The notes under the pieces: generated by a model
The model's input: only the letters and a program-made list of their open reading frames with translations
Told to the model about the DNA's origin: nothing
The model's database searches: none
NCBI GenBank assembly: GCA_030686995.1
Contig: CM060696.1
Coordinates: 113,084,949-113,148,948, forward strand
From: Artemisia argyi
Lineage: Eukaryota > Streptophyta > Magnoliopsida > Asterales > Asteraceae
Length of the DNA stretch: 64,000 nt
Reading direction: 5' to 3'
Made by a program: the position numbers and the translations under genes
Shown here: positions 30,569 through 43,717 of the stretch, in pieces
How positions within the stretch are numbered: the stretch's first letter is position 1
How the letters are laid out: the number at the start of each line of letters is the position of its first letter

Positions 30569-31682
30569 TGCAACGAGTAAACGGATGAAATTTTTCTCTT
30601 CATATTATTCTAGCATGTGGGTTTTAACTAAAATAGTGCGATCTAACAGGGTATCTACAACCGTTTATAGAACCTTCACCTCGCCACCCCCTAGATGTTT
30701 ACTTAGGGAGGTTCAAGACCTCAATAATAGGACATTGGCCACTTTGGTGGTTGTTTTTTAGGAAAAAAATATCTCATGTATACACATTATCCGTTTCTAG
30801 GCACTTATTAAAAAGGCCTAAAAAATCGTAGCACACATAACTTATATAAAATCGCATTCATAGAGGCACATACACGTAAGAAAATTATAATAATCTTCAC
30901 ACTTTTATATATATATATATATATATTACATAATCTTTACACTTATAGGTTACACAAAGTTGCGCACTTATAAACGCTAGAAGCGTACAAGGTGTAGAGA
31001 TCAATTTGTGACACCTCTAAGTTATCTCCTGCGACTCTGACATCACCGGTACCATTTCCGTCCTTCCCCAACACAAGCATCAGCCACCGCTCACCTGTTA
31101 CTGCCCGCCCGGGTGATCCCAATTATTTTTCAATAACTGATACATAATAAAAAGCATAAAGTGGTTTAACTTTCCTCCAACACCTTAATTGTATTGACTT
31201 GTTGGCCGTTGGGCGAAGTCCATGATGCGTAGGATCCTAGATACAAATAAAACAACCCCGAAGAGACAGATTTACACATGTTCCTTATGTTTGTCAGAAG
31301 GCAAAACGAAGGATTTTCGGCAATAGTTTTCCTTTTCTGATAGACATTACAATTCCATATTCTAGAACTGTAAGCTTCGAGTTCTTGTGTTGTCCACTTG
31401 CAAACCACGTGTTGATAATTAACATGATACAATGAATTTAGCCTAATCATGCCCTGAAAGAGCATTATAATACAAGGCAAAACATCATGGCAAAAACATT
31501 TAAATTCAATTTAGAACATTACAGTTGTATTACATTTTTTATAAAATCTAGCACGCCTACGAGAGCTAAACGTATACAGGATACATCAGATTCTGGTAAA
31601 TGTAATCAATGAGTAAACAGTGTGATCCTCGATGCTATTTGCTATATAAGCCAACGCTTTACTAGTACTTACAGGGCATTGT
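30569..31682. other. Region downstream of the zinc-ribbon gene
   Basis: Contains a TA repeat (30906-30927). The minus strand at about 31010-31130 is GC-richer ('GATCACCCGGGCGGGCAG'), and 31166-31480 is open for 104 codons on the minus strand. These look like sequence of coding origin but I recognise no product. The stretch next to 31682 is the probable 3' UTR of the zinc-ribbon gene. Confidence 0.3.
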
Positions 31683-34600
31683 TCATTTCTCTTCAAACTC
31701 GACATCTATTATATTTGGATCAGACTTGGAAGAAGAAGGGTTCCCGCCTTTTGAAAAGAAGTCACCTTTTGGCTGCCATACAATGTTTCCACAGCCAGCA
31801 CAGCGCACCGTCTGGTTTTTGTTGCCAATAAACTGTCTTTTACAAGCAGGACATGCACCCTGTTCACGTCAATATATCAGTATACACATGTCAGATGAAG
31901 AAACGAAGATTTACACTAAGTTATGTTTTGCAACTTGCAACACTATTGGTTTCAGGATATGATAATCAGAATCAGATAATCAAACATGTTTCAGGAAATA
32001 GAATTTAAGACAATTAGACATAGTTTAGTTGTTCAAAGTTGCCATAACCATAATATATGTTGAATTCAATTGTTAAGACTCGGGCCAATCCGACTACTGG
32101 AGTAGCTAACAGATAAAATGACAAACCAAAGAAATTTATATATAAAGTTAAGGCATATAACTTTTCGATTTGACAACTTCTTTTCAATCAACTATAATAC
32201 TAGTTTAGATAAATCGTTTTTATATCAATTTCTAGAAAACTATCACCGATAATTCAAATAACTATCCTTTCTATCTAAGTAAAATAATACAAACGAGAAA
32301 AGAATATAAATTAGAGTAACAAGAAAGGGCAAATAATACTCATAATTTCCCAAAAAATATCAAAAAGTTCTTCTCTTTCCCTACTAATTCAATTTCTAGA
32401 AACTATCACCGATAATTCAAATAACTGTCCATCTTTTTGTTTGAGCAGCAATTCTAACTATCTCACAATATATACATCACAACTCTAGCTCACATGCAAG
32501 ACTTGAACCCGCAACTATTTGGTTGGGGAGCTTCTCACACAACATGGGGTAGGCCCCTTTGGTAGTATACAAGTGATAGTCTTGCCCCAAAATAATCAGA
32601 ATACCAGATAATCATACAATCAAAATCATTTTATATAGAAAAGTCGAGATGTTACTCATGCACCCAAACAGAGCTAGCCACTTAAAAGCTTGGCTTCCAA
32701 GATTAGAAGACCAAGGTTCTTCAATCTTACAAAATGCTACCATAGTTGTAATTAGCCTTATATACCTTTAATCAGGAATTTAAAAGCCCAAGCGCAATAG
32801 TTTTAAGATTTTGGGAAGATACGTGGTATAATTCGGCAATTTGCAGTTGAATTTCAGAAGACTTGTCAACCTTGAAAGAACATGTTTATTGAAACCATGT
32901 TTGATGGTTGTAATTTGTCAGACCAATATCCATGCATTAAAAAGGCGTCTGAGATACAAGACCTAACGGGCTAGAGCTTTAGGTACAAACTTGGCACAAG
33001 ACGGAGCAAGGAAATTCTACACATGCACAAGGTCAAGAAGATCTAAGCCTTCTCAATGTTAAAGCAGACAAGCTTCATAAAAAAACCAAGGGACATACAC
33101 CATCTTAAGAACAAATAGTTTCCATGCATTGCTATTGAATCATATATGTGGGTATTGTCTATGCAGAGTTCAATATTTTAGGTCGATATACCGAAACAGA
33201 TCATCCCCATTGTTAGCAATATATAGCACTAAATCTTTGCTGAAAAGAGTAAAAACCTAATGAGGCTGTGCTGCTGTGCACTTGGTTGACTTGATGCAAT
33301 AAACAAAATATAGTTTACCCAGCCATGTGTGTTTTGGAAAAAGTAGCCAACCTGAACCAACTCCAACTTACTAATTAACCATAGGGCCTCTACACCTTGA
33401 TGACAGCCAGCTATCCAGACTTTCCACACTAAATAATATGCATGCTACAATCTGAATTTACGAACTTTAAATAAACAAATGAAGAAAAATCACGAGATGC
33501 AGCATAATGGGTCTTGATCAGGTGGTTGACTGATGGATCAAAACAGGTCACATTTTAAAAAAGGTCAAACTGGATCAACCTGTGAATACTTTTGTGTCCA
33601 AAAGTTTTACTCTGTAACTTTCTAACTAACTAGTGTATTAGATATGGTTATAACACCTATATTCTTGATACATGTTTCATTCGTTCAACCCATCTGACCC
33701 TTCGACTTAGCCAAGCTTATGTTAACCCATTGGACGCATTAGAAAATTAATCCAATCGACCCAATTTTACGTAAATGTTTCAAAATTACCACTCTAGATC
33801 ATCTGTATTTAGCAGTAAATAATCAGCGACTTTGCCACAAACAGTCAACGTAACACAACAAATCATCTATGAACACTAGCAAGTTGAATAAAGGTAACCA
33901 CGGATAGATAGCCAAGGAATTACCTTAATAACAAGATTATTCGCAAGAGCGCCAATAAGTAGTGGGCCAGCAAATGGAAGTACCCATGTTGCAAATATCA
34001 AAACCCTAAACAGCCATCCAGAAAGAGCGAACCATAGGAAGAAAATTGTCTGCAGAAACAAACAACCCATTAGTGATTTTATAGGAAGAAAAAAAAAAAT
34101 CTGTGGAAAATAACAGCACTGGTTTACACGCAGATATAAAGATCTGCTTAAAGCGCCTAAATACATCTTAGACAAATTGCCACAGGTATTGCCATCTTTG
34201 ATTGGAAGAGATAGAGACACCATACAGTCAATAACCTATCAGCACAACCAAATCACTTCGAAATCGCATTACACTACAGCAGTGTTTACCTTTTAAAAAT
34301 TGCAAGTAACATAGAATAGCTTTTGATTAGTCTGCCCTTTAGCAACACCAAGAGTCGCAGCAAACTATGGGATACAAATGGAGTTAAGAGTGTAGGATGC
34401 ACCAGCGACTGTACTACATGGAAGCTATACACGACTATAAGGTTCAGTGACTTTGGTCATCTTCAAAGTATGAGAAACAACGCCAGATGAGTTTGGCAAC
34501 ATTGTAAAAGTCTGATAAATTAAGCTGAGTCTAACGATAAGTTTACGTTTTACAGCATAGTGATTGGCTTTCAAAACTCTCATAGAATGACTAGACAGCA

Positions 34601-37345
34601 AAGACAAGTTTAAAGACCTTCGAGAAACTTGAGAAATGTTCAGAATGAGATCAGAGGTAAAAGGGCAAGTCAGAATCCGCACATATATAGCGGCCACTTA
34701 TATCTCACAAGTCACACCATAAAACACATGCAAACAATGCAAGATCTGAATCCAAAAGATGCAAGAATGTCATAGAAAAGAACTATATTTCCAAGAGGTT
34801 TATGCTTTTATCTTCGTGGAATGCCGAATGCTTATGTAAGAAAAACTTCCTTTGTGATTTCTGTTCGCTAATATCACTATAATATATCATATAAACCTTC
34901 AGAAAATTGTTTCACATGTCCCTAACTGGCTAAGTGAGAGTATAAAACAATTGGTTGCACGGTTATCCACTCTTGCATAATTGTTCTCTTACCTAGTGTT
35001 GATGACAAAATCAAACCCATGAGAAAAAGGAAAAATTGAGCCCTGACAATATATGTATAAATCCTTGCCTATGGTAAGAGAAACATAATATTTGAAAAAG
35101 ATGAAAAAACAAAAGATAAGAGGAGAAAATTTTATTACGAATAGTCCTACAAGAGTACAAAAAAGTAACTCAACCGCCTAGCAAACTTAACTGCTCTTTG
35201 AGCCTGAAATTCCAAACCTCATACAAAGATAGATAAGCAACAGTAGAGGGCCAGAACATTTTCATTTATGGTTGCCACGGGCTATGCTTGTGCTATCAGG
35301 ATGGTTCTATGACCAGATTCTTAATTTGAATTTCAGCTAACGAGGGTGATGAAACAAGCTGCTCCATAGATAATAATAGGTTCTTATCCAGAAGTTCAAT
35401 TATAAACAACAAGCTGCTCCATAGATAATAATCGGTTCTTATCCAGAAGTTCAATTATAAACAAGACAATCCTAAACTCCCCATCCTTCTTAGTAACAAA
35501 TTTTTTGACCTTCAAAGAGCTACAGAACCTACCATGTGATCTTATCCTACCGTTTAAGTTATGCATACAGAATACTATATAAACCTAATAATCATTTCAA
35601 TACGTAAGAACAGCATATCCCAAACATAGCAGAAAATTAAGTATTACTTACCCCGAAACTTCTTCCTAAAGGAGTATCTAGAAAGTCACTGAATTGCTTC
35701 CTGTACTGCAAAACGAAAATTGAACATTATTAGCATCCCAAGACGGGAACAAAACTGAAAGGAGTAAAAGAAGGGTTAGTTCAGTTTTAAATCGACGATA
35801 CGTTCCATTTTTTAAAGATAAAGGGAACATAACTCCAACAGTTCACTTGAGATACTAACCGTTCTATATTAAATGAAATGCCAAAATGCTTTTAAACTAC
35901 GAGTAATCTACACCAAAACGTAACACATATTTCAACCTTTCGTCAATGTATGCAACATTCTTATTTTTTACATTTGTATGTACTAACCCTACATCAGTTG
36001 GTAATATGTTGCATTTTAATGCAACTACTTTGCTGACAATAACATCATCAAAATAAATTGCGTTAGAATAGAAATATATTGCTAACTCGTATTGACAGCA
36101 CCGCAAAAACTATTGTTATAATGAGAGCGTATATGAGGGTGTGCAATATATGGGCCTCAAAACTCACTTCCAACAAACTGTTAAAGATATATGAGTTTAT
36201 GACCTAAATATTTGTTAATATTTAAGCTACTTCATTAGAATACTACGTTTTTATGTTTCAATAGTTGGTAGGATATATATACAAGGGTATTCTGCACAAA
36301 ATGGTATCGAAGTATAGGTCAATTCCTAATTAAGGTACCATACTATAAAAACGATCAAAAAAAGGTATCCAACTTTCATTTTTTTGGTGCAGTAAGGGTA
36401 ACTTTTACATTTTAGACGTTCACATGTTGACACACACGTGTCAACATGTTATTTTCTTATTTCGCAAAAGTTACCCTTGTTGCACAATAAACGAAAGTTG
36501 AATACCTTTTTTTAATCGTTTTGATAGTCTGATACCTAAATTAGGAATTGACCTATAGTTCGACACCTTCCTATGGGAATGCTTGGCAGCAAGCGTTTAT
36601 GAGCTTTTTGAAGCAACTAGCAGTTAGCGTTTTGCACAAAATGCTTGTTTGAAAACAAGCAACTAGCATTCCTACTTTTTCTAAACACTATTTCTAGTAG
36701 CATGTACGAGCAACCAGCGTTTCCACCTACTAATTATGACAATACATATATGTTACCAAACTCTTTATCAAAACAAACAGCTACTGCTTCTTTCTACCGC
36801 TATTTTCACCAAACATACCCTACATATGATCGTCATGTTTAGTTTATCACATAACTATTCGCACAGGGCCTCCGCTAAGTCAGCTACGACCCTAGTTCTA
36901 ATAACAATGCACTACATTAAGAAATGAAATAAATCAAACAACAAACCCTGGGCCAATTCTGACTAAAATCGAGCGTAAACGTCCTCCACCGCTGCGTAAC
37001 CAAAAAATCCCTATCAAACTCCCTCGCACGATCACCCGCAGAGCGCGCAACAGAGTCCACCCTTCTCCTAACATCATACTCCCTGTCAATTCTTTCAGCA
37101 GTTTTCTTAGTCTCATATAAAAACAATTCAAACCCATTATTCGCGCTACGCCACGCGTCTCGCCACGCTTCACCCGACTTGATACGCTTGGCGAAACCAT
37201 CGAAATCGCTGCGGCGAAAAGCTTGGAGCTTGAATGAGGTGGAAGTGGGGGTGGGTGGAGATGGAAAGAAGAGCTTGTTGGTTGATGGGTGGAAGCGTTG
37301 GGATTTGGAGGAGAGGAGTGGGTGCCATGGGAGAGTTGATGTCAT
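31683..37345 (-). CDS. Plastid-targeted membrane protein with C-terminal zinc ribbon (uncharacterised)
   Basis: Four exons joined from GT..AG borders (minus strand): 37345-36947, 35705-35652, 34049-33924 and 31859-31683, giving 251 codons plus TGA with all phases consistent. The N-terminus (Ser/Thr/Pro-rich, few acidic residues, about 45 aa) looks like a chloroplast transit peptide. Next comes a charged helical region (RIKSGEAWRDAWRSANNG, 'RIDREYDVRRRVDS'). Exon 3 is almost wholly hydrophobic (FFLWFALSGWLFRVLIFATW, 'PFAGPLLIGALA') and probably gives one or two membrane segments. Exon 4 holds the zinc ribbon CPAC..(13 residues)..CAGC and an acidic end. I know such proteins only as conserved unknowns of plants; function not assigned. 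An earlier in-frame Met eight codons upstream is possible. Confidence 0.8.
32227..32436. repeat. Two direct copies of a 45-bp segment in intron 3 of the zinc-ribbon gene
   Basis: 'CTATCACCGATAATTCAAAT' and its flanks occur near 32239 and again near 32402 with about 95% identity. Local duplication; no function inferred. Confidence 0.7.
35353..35462. repeat. Tandem duplication, two 55-bp units, in an intron of the zinc-ribbon gene
   Basis: Units 35353-35407 and 35408-35462 differ at one base (AATAGG versus AATCGG). So little divergence means a recent event; it lies in the intron between exons 2 and 3. Confidence 0.9.
36303..36566. mobile_element. Long-TIR MITE in intron 1 of the zinc-ribbon gene
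   Basis: The arms of about 105 bp are inverted repeats: GGTATCGAAGTATAGGTCAA on the left and, in reverse, GGTGTCGAACTATAGGTCAA on the right. Both continue through 'AAGTTACCCTT'-type sequence. The centre is itself palindromic (TGTTGACACACACGTGTCAACA). The shape is like a MULE-type MITE, but no clear 9-bp duplication is seen. Confidence 0.65.
36575..36820. mobile_element. Possible hAT-like MITE in intron 1
   Basis: The left end GGGAATGCTTGGCAGCAA is similar to the reverse of the right end (GGGTATGTTTGGTGAAAA). The interior has AGC-rich pieces and the palindrome GCTTGTTTGAAAACAAGC. It resembles the element at 54149-54383. Borders are approximate. Confidence 0.4.
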
Positions 37346-37767
37346 GGTGTGATGGTTTAAGGGTTTCAAAGATGGTGGGTGTGTGAATGAATTTGTGGCT
37401 AATGATTCATGATTGGCCTAGAGTATACTAGCGTGATTATTTGGATTTCATTTTTAGTTTTCGATATGTCGATCGATGTATACTAGCGACAATTTATTTG
37501 TTAAGTTGAAAAAACTTGATGATTACTAGTAAATTGTAAGAATCATTAATACATATGCTATACGAGATTTTATAGCGGGAAATAGTTTTAGTGATAAAAA
37601 TAGTTTATGGATTATAAAAATAGTAATAATGAAAGTTTGAAGATTTAAGGATTAAATAAAATGTTTTGAAACCTGATTCGACCGGGGTAGTTCAATCTGT
37701 TGAACCGTTTGCTCGAAAAACGGGTTAATATAAACCGGGTCAACCCGACGGGATTTTTGTTGCCTAC

Positions 37768-38601
<834 letters not shown>

Positions 38602-38798
38602 TGGCGAGGACGGAACTTTAGAAGGACCGAGAGGGTTATGGCCCTCCTAAATTTTTTGACCTTATATATAATTTATACCCTCTTATATGAGTTTAGTCAT
38701 TCATAATGCAAATATCCCAATATAGAGTATATCGGCCCCTATAAATAAATATTTTTCAAGTTGACCCTTCCACTAACAACGTTCAAGTTCCGTCCCTG
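38602..38798. mobile_element. Small MITE
   Basis: Ends GGCGAGGACGGAACTT and, in reverse, AGCAGGGACGGAACTT. About 200 bp, AT-rich interior, no coding. Superfamily not certain. Confidence 0.55.
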
Positions 38799-39930
38799 CT
38801 TAGTGAATGCATTGCATTATTTATATTAGTACATTGTTTCATGAACTTAAACTTTTTTATGAAAAAGTCGCATAAATTTTTGTTTGATATTATATAGACT
38901 CTCTTAAAATGTATAACTCCTAACAAAAAAAGAACATTTAGTCGCATTTTTTTAGCTTTATCCAATTTTGTGATCTCGATCTTGCAACGACAAAAATAAT
39001 CTTATGTAAGATCCTAATCCTCAGAGCCATGGTTTACACTATACCTATAATATTGGAGCTCAATTTTGCCTATCGAAAATCAAGTACAACCTCCACAAGT
39101 ATATGTATCTCATGTTTTATAATTTTGACGAATCAACTTTAACATTGGTTAATAATGTTAAAGTTGAAAGAAAATTCGTAAAAGATAGAGAATCTACGAA
39201 AAATGTAAATTAAACGGGGATTCATATCCCACGCTTCGCTACGAGTTCAAAAATATATTTTTTAAGATGAGACGAAATCTTAATTTAGATCGAGATTAGT
39301 CACTTTTAATTTGTTTTTGCTTATGAAAACCTTTTTATGTAACTTTTTTTCCTTCAATTCAGATGAAAGAAGTATCAAAAGCTAATAAATTTAGCACAAA
39401 AAGTTGGAAGAAGTTAAAGTTTCTACTAAATTAAGGGACGACTACTAAAATTTTGAGACAGTTTAACGTTTTGGTGTTATTGGGTTATTTCCAAATGATG
39501 ACATATGTATTGAACTGTCCAATTACATCGGGGCAAATGCACACATCGAGCCCATTACTAATCAAAAGACCAAAGTTAGGCCCAAGTATCATTAACAAGT
39601 GAAATATTTTGCACGCTATCGCTAGACTGGATAGCATGCGCAAGTTTAATAGAACAAAACCGTCTCTATAGTCTATATATAGTTGCTGTCAGCGGCATAG
39701 CTGCGTTTACAATTTAAAAGTTACGTTAAAAAAGCTTCAATACTAATCTTTACTGCATAAAAATAAAAAATGGTCAATCTTAAATTCTTAACTTTGTTAA
39801 ACTGTTGACAAATGTATAATACCCATTACCAAAAGAAAATACATGAACATCATTTTGACAAATGTTAATTAGTAAATAAGAGTCTTGTGTTAGAGGAGTC
39901 TTACTAGATAAAAACGTATTTTGCTCTGTA
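38799..39930. other. AT-rich non-coding stretch
   Basis: No gene, clear repeat border or RNA motif recognised. Confidence 0.4.
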
Positions 39931-40215
39931 TTTAAGGCTAGTAGCAGTGGGCAAGGTCTTTAGATCGGTCAACCCACAAGGTCTTGAATCTTGATCGGTC
40001 GAGCCATTGTGGGCACTTGGTCTTCTTCGGTCGAGGGACCAGAAATTTGGCAACATGGTCGAGTAAATGACCGAGTTTTGCACAAGAGTTTGTGTGTTTA
40101 TTTATTTTTATTTTTTTCATTTTTCCATTGTAGCAACTTGGTCGTCGTCAGGTCGTTGGAGAGAGAAAGCTCATGTGGCATGGTCGAGTGCGGTCACTAC
40201 TGCTACTAGCCTTAG
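39931..40215. mobile_element. MITE with TAAGGCTAGTAGCAGT ends
   Basis: TAAGGCTAGTAGCAGT at the left and its exact inverse (ACTGCTACTAGCCTTA) at the right; GTATT flanks both sides. The interior has GGTCGA/TCGACC-type repeats. Non-coding. Confidence 0.7.
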
Positions 40216-40601
40216 TATTGATTATACAAATGACATAATTCCAACAAAATGTATTTAACATGACTACACGGTATTCACAAACGAAGTGTTATTATATCTT
40301 TCAAAATTGGTATAATTGGTACAAATAGACTTTATTTTGTAATGAACTAAATAAACTTTATTAGAAAAACGATAAAAAAAGAAAAACAATTCTTTACCAA
40401 AAAATTAAAAAAGAAAAACAATTAGCCGTATGGATGTGGAAAATGAAGAGGTTTTCCTTTCCAGGTTTCAAGGGTTGAGACTTGAGAGGTCAAGTCAAAA
40501 ATCAAAGGTGTATGAGAGGGACTTTAAATTATTCTTTTCAGATAATAAGCAAATCACGTCATTAGTCTTTTTTTATTTAACGAAACGTCATTAATCCATA
40601 C

Positions 40602-41355
40602 TGTTGGAATTATAATATCATGACAATCATATAAATAAATCAAACATATCAAGTAAGAATAACAGAAGCAATTATAACAAGACTATATAATATGTAATTA
40701 TTTAATCAAATATAAATAGTAAACGTACCGTAGTGATTCTAGCCCAAACAAGAATCAAATGCAATCTTCAACTCAAAAACCCTAATTAAGGTTTATATGA
40801 ACAAATCCAAGAAACAAACAATAATGTGTTTGATTCACGATCTTGTAAACACGTACTACTTCAAGTAAACGTTTATGCAAGTAAAACGAGCACAAATACT
40901 AGAGATCACAAAATATCGACTCCCTTAAACTTTAATGGGGTGTCGACCTTTTGCAATGAGAAAAGGAGAGGAGAGAAAACACACAAGAATAGGTTTTCAA
41001 GTTATGAGAAAAGAATGAAACCTTGTGTGTTTATATAGGGTAGAAAACTTGGAACAAAAGCTTCATCAAGGGATGTGGGATCCCTTGACCATTCGTCCCT
41101 AGCACCCTCAAAGGGTTTCCGGAACTTTCTTGTCTTTCCAATTTTCATCTATAGTCCTTCTATTTTCATTCGTCTAACGGTCGTTATCCTTTTCTGTTAA
41201 ATGTTAATGATCGTTACATGTTTGCGTTCTAATAATTAATATAACATTTATATATAATTATTACTCATTTACTTTTCATACGTAAAGTGTGCAATCCCGT
41301 GATCTCGAGTTTGATCCTAACATACGACTACTAAAATAATGTCCATAATCTAACA
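40602..41355 (-). repeat. 3' LTR of the LARD-like element (754 bp)
   Basis: Starts TGTTGGAATT and ends ATAATCTAACA (plus-strand reading), i.e. TG..CA bounded. On the minus strand it has a TATA-like CCTATATAAACAC at about 41025-41037. The small plus-strand ORF inside it is repeated in the other LTR and is not a gene. Confidence 0.88.
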
Positions 41356-42307
41356 GCTCCCACTTGGACATATTTTAATAGTGTAATCACACCGGTTAGC
41401 GTCTTGCAACACGCCGATGCCTCTAGTACGATCTCGAGTAAGGCTCCTGGAAAAACCTTTTAATGATTTCTCATTAATATTATCCTTTTGTTTCTAATAC
41501 TACGTTAATAAGGATATGGATTAAAGTCATTCCTTAATTAATCATTCTGTTTCTCGTTGTTTATGATTGATCAAGATTACCAAATCTTCTGAACATATTC
41601 AGGGGAGATCTTGGGTGCGGCCGCACATGCATCTTACTAACCCTACGAGGGGCTCAGCAGTATTAAACTCCAAAAATAAATTTGAATGAACAAATTCTAT
41701 CTTGACTACAAGCAAAACCCACAAACTTTTTAACACTTTCGAAAACAACCCTTATGACTACCAGTTACGTAAAGCGTTAAGTTGTTCCACAAAAATGTAC
41801 TACAATCATGACACTTATCTTGCATCTCAAGTCTGAGGATAACTTCTCACGATTTACTTAATAACAAAATCCATAAAGTAACATCATGTAATTGGGATAA
41901 GTCCTATATTCGGTATCATTGAATATAATCTGAAATAGCATGACTGCGGATCAATATACTTAAGTATATTATATCAACCTTCAGATTTGTCTTGATTTAA
42001 TAATATTCCCATATTATTAACTGACAACGGACAATTTAGAATAACATTTATTCATAGATTAAACAAACAAATATATGATACAATATATTATAAATTAAAC
42101 ATACCATGTATTTCAATTTATAATAATTGTTTAACATCCCTTATCCAAATACTAAATAAATCAATGCATGATAACTCTTGTTGATGAATTATGTCTCAAG
42201 TAATGACATTCATACTTGTTGACAAGGCATATTTTGTCCAACTTTGATCTATCGAAATTTTGAGAGTACTTATTCCAATAATTCAACTATTGAAGTTCTT
42301 GTATATG
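41356..42307 (-). other. LARD-like element interior, left part
   Basis: AT-rich non-coding sequence that begins with the polypurine tract. Ends with ATATG, the target site duplicated by the insertion of element B. Confidence 0.6.
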
Positions 42308-43717
42308 TGATGTGCGTAGGGTTGCACCAAGATTTACCTCTCAAGGGATCTCGAGAAGCTTACAACCCCCACCAGGCAGTGTACCTGATCGATGTAGTAT
42401 AGTATAATGACAAGTACCGGGGGATTGATCGTTCAGCTAGGAATAGTGTCGCTATGATTAGAAAACCTAAATACTTGATCTAGAGATGAGGGATGATTCT
42501 TTTTGTATTTTTTATATTTTTAGGAAAGCAAGTAAAAATCTCAGGTTTGAAGGATTTGGGCGGAATTAGTTGCTAGTCAACTAACACAATACTAAAAATG
42601 CAATCAAAATAAAATACTAAAATGAAAATAAAACTATATTAAACTAAGGTTGTGAGCAATATGTGGGAAAAATGTGTTCACTTAGATTTCACTACTCCCT
42701 AGATATCTTTTACACGTTAATTACTTGTTATAGTTGCGTGGATGACGGATTGTATTCCTTAATACCATTCATGAGGTGGCGTACTTACTTCCCCAATCCT
42801 ATGAGTGCCTACTTCACTCCTATGTCGAGCCTGCAAGAAGCTCCTAACATGGGATCATTATAATTTACTCATGCATTAAATACAACCAATAAAACCTAGT
42901 ACACATCGGTTCATGTTTCCTAAGACGTTCAAGCATGTTACACAATGGAGATCTGCCAGTTTTCTTAAGCCTAACATTGAAATCATTCATCCAATACAAC
43001 CATAAACAAGTAATCAACACATAATCAACATCTAGGTTTCATTAGATCTAAGCAAACACAAGATAAATCTAGCCTAGCATGTTGAAATCAAGACAAGCAC
43101 AAGATATAGACAACCAACACATAGACATATTGATTGAATTAAGTGAAGACTTATCTCAATAACACATGTAAGGATTCAAGGGTTGAAAACCCTTGAAAAG
43201 CTGTAAAATTTGTATAAGGTTCGGCCCTAGGGTTTCTCCACACAAGTTCCTCTCAATGAATGAAAATTAGAAAACTATATATAGATATTAGGAGGTGACG
43301 GCGTCAAGAACAAAGGTCTGACGCTGTCATCTCGCCGCCTAATAAATCCTCGGACTGCCTTGATCTACATCTGACGCCGTCATGTAGTCCCTTTTTGCAG
43401 GCCGTCACACATTTAACTCTTGACGCTGTACTTGTGATGCCTTCAGGTTTCTTCTGGGTCGTCATGGTTTTTACTCTTGACGCCGTCAGGAATGTCCTCT
43501 TGACGCCGTCATACACTGTTCCCAGCATGGAAAATTAAGTCTTTGGCGTTTTCTTCACTTTTATGCTCCAAAAACGTCCGAATTGCTTCCTTTTCCAGAT
43601 TTCACTCCCAAAGTACCTAAAATCACAAAAGGAACGATTTAGGGCAATATTTGATCAAATAAATTCAATTCCGGGTTTAAATGACCCCCTAAAAACGGAT
43701 CATTTTTCGCCTCATCA
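42308..43717 (-). repeat. 3' LTR of element B (1410 bp)
   Basis: TGATGTGCGTAGG..CGCCTCATCA. TATA box on the minus strand at 43275-43284, then 11 bp, then palindromes starting at 43296, 43319 (one base changed), 43372, 43478 and 43501, plus weaker half-sites between 43395 and 43445. Both adjacent pairs are spaced 23 bp. Confidence 0.92.

Noticed and set aside
40826..41038. 70-codon ORF, also present at 63639-63851
   Set aside because: Both copies lie in the LTRs of the LARD-like element, antisense to its direction; repeated because the LTR is repeated.
42663..42863. 66-codon ORF with a near copy at 51964-52200
   Set aside because: Lies within the LTRs of element B, antisense, without known domain.
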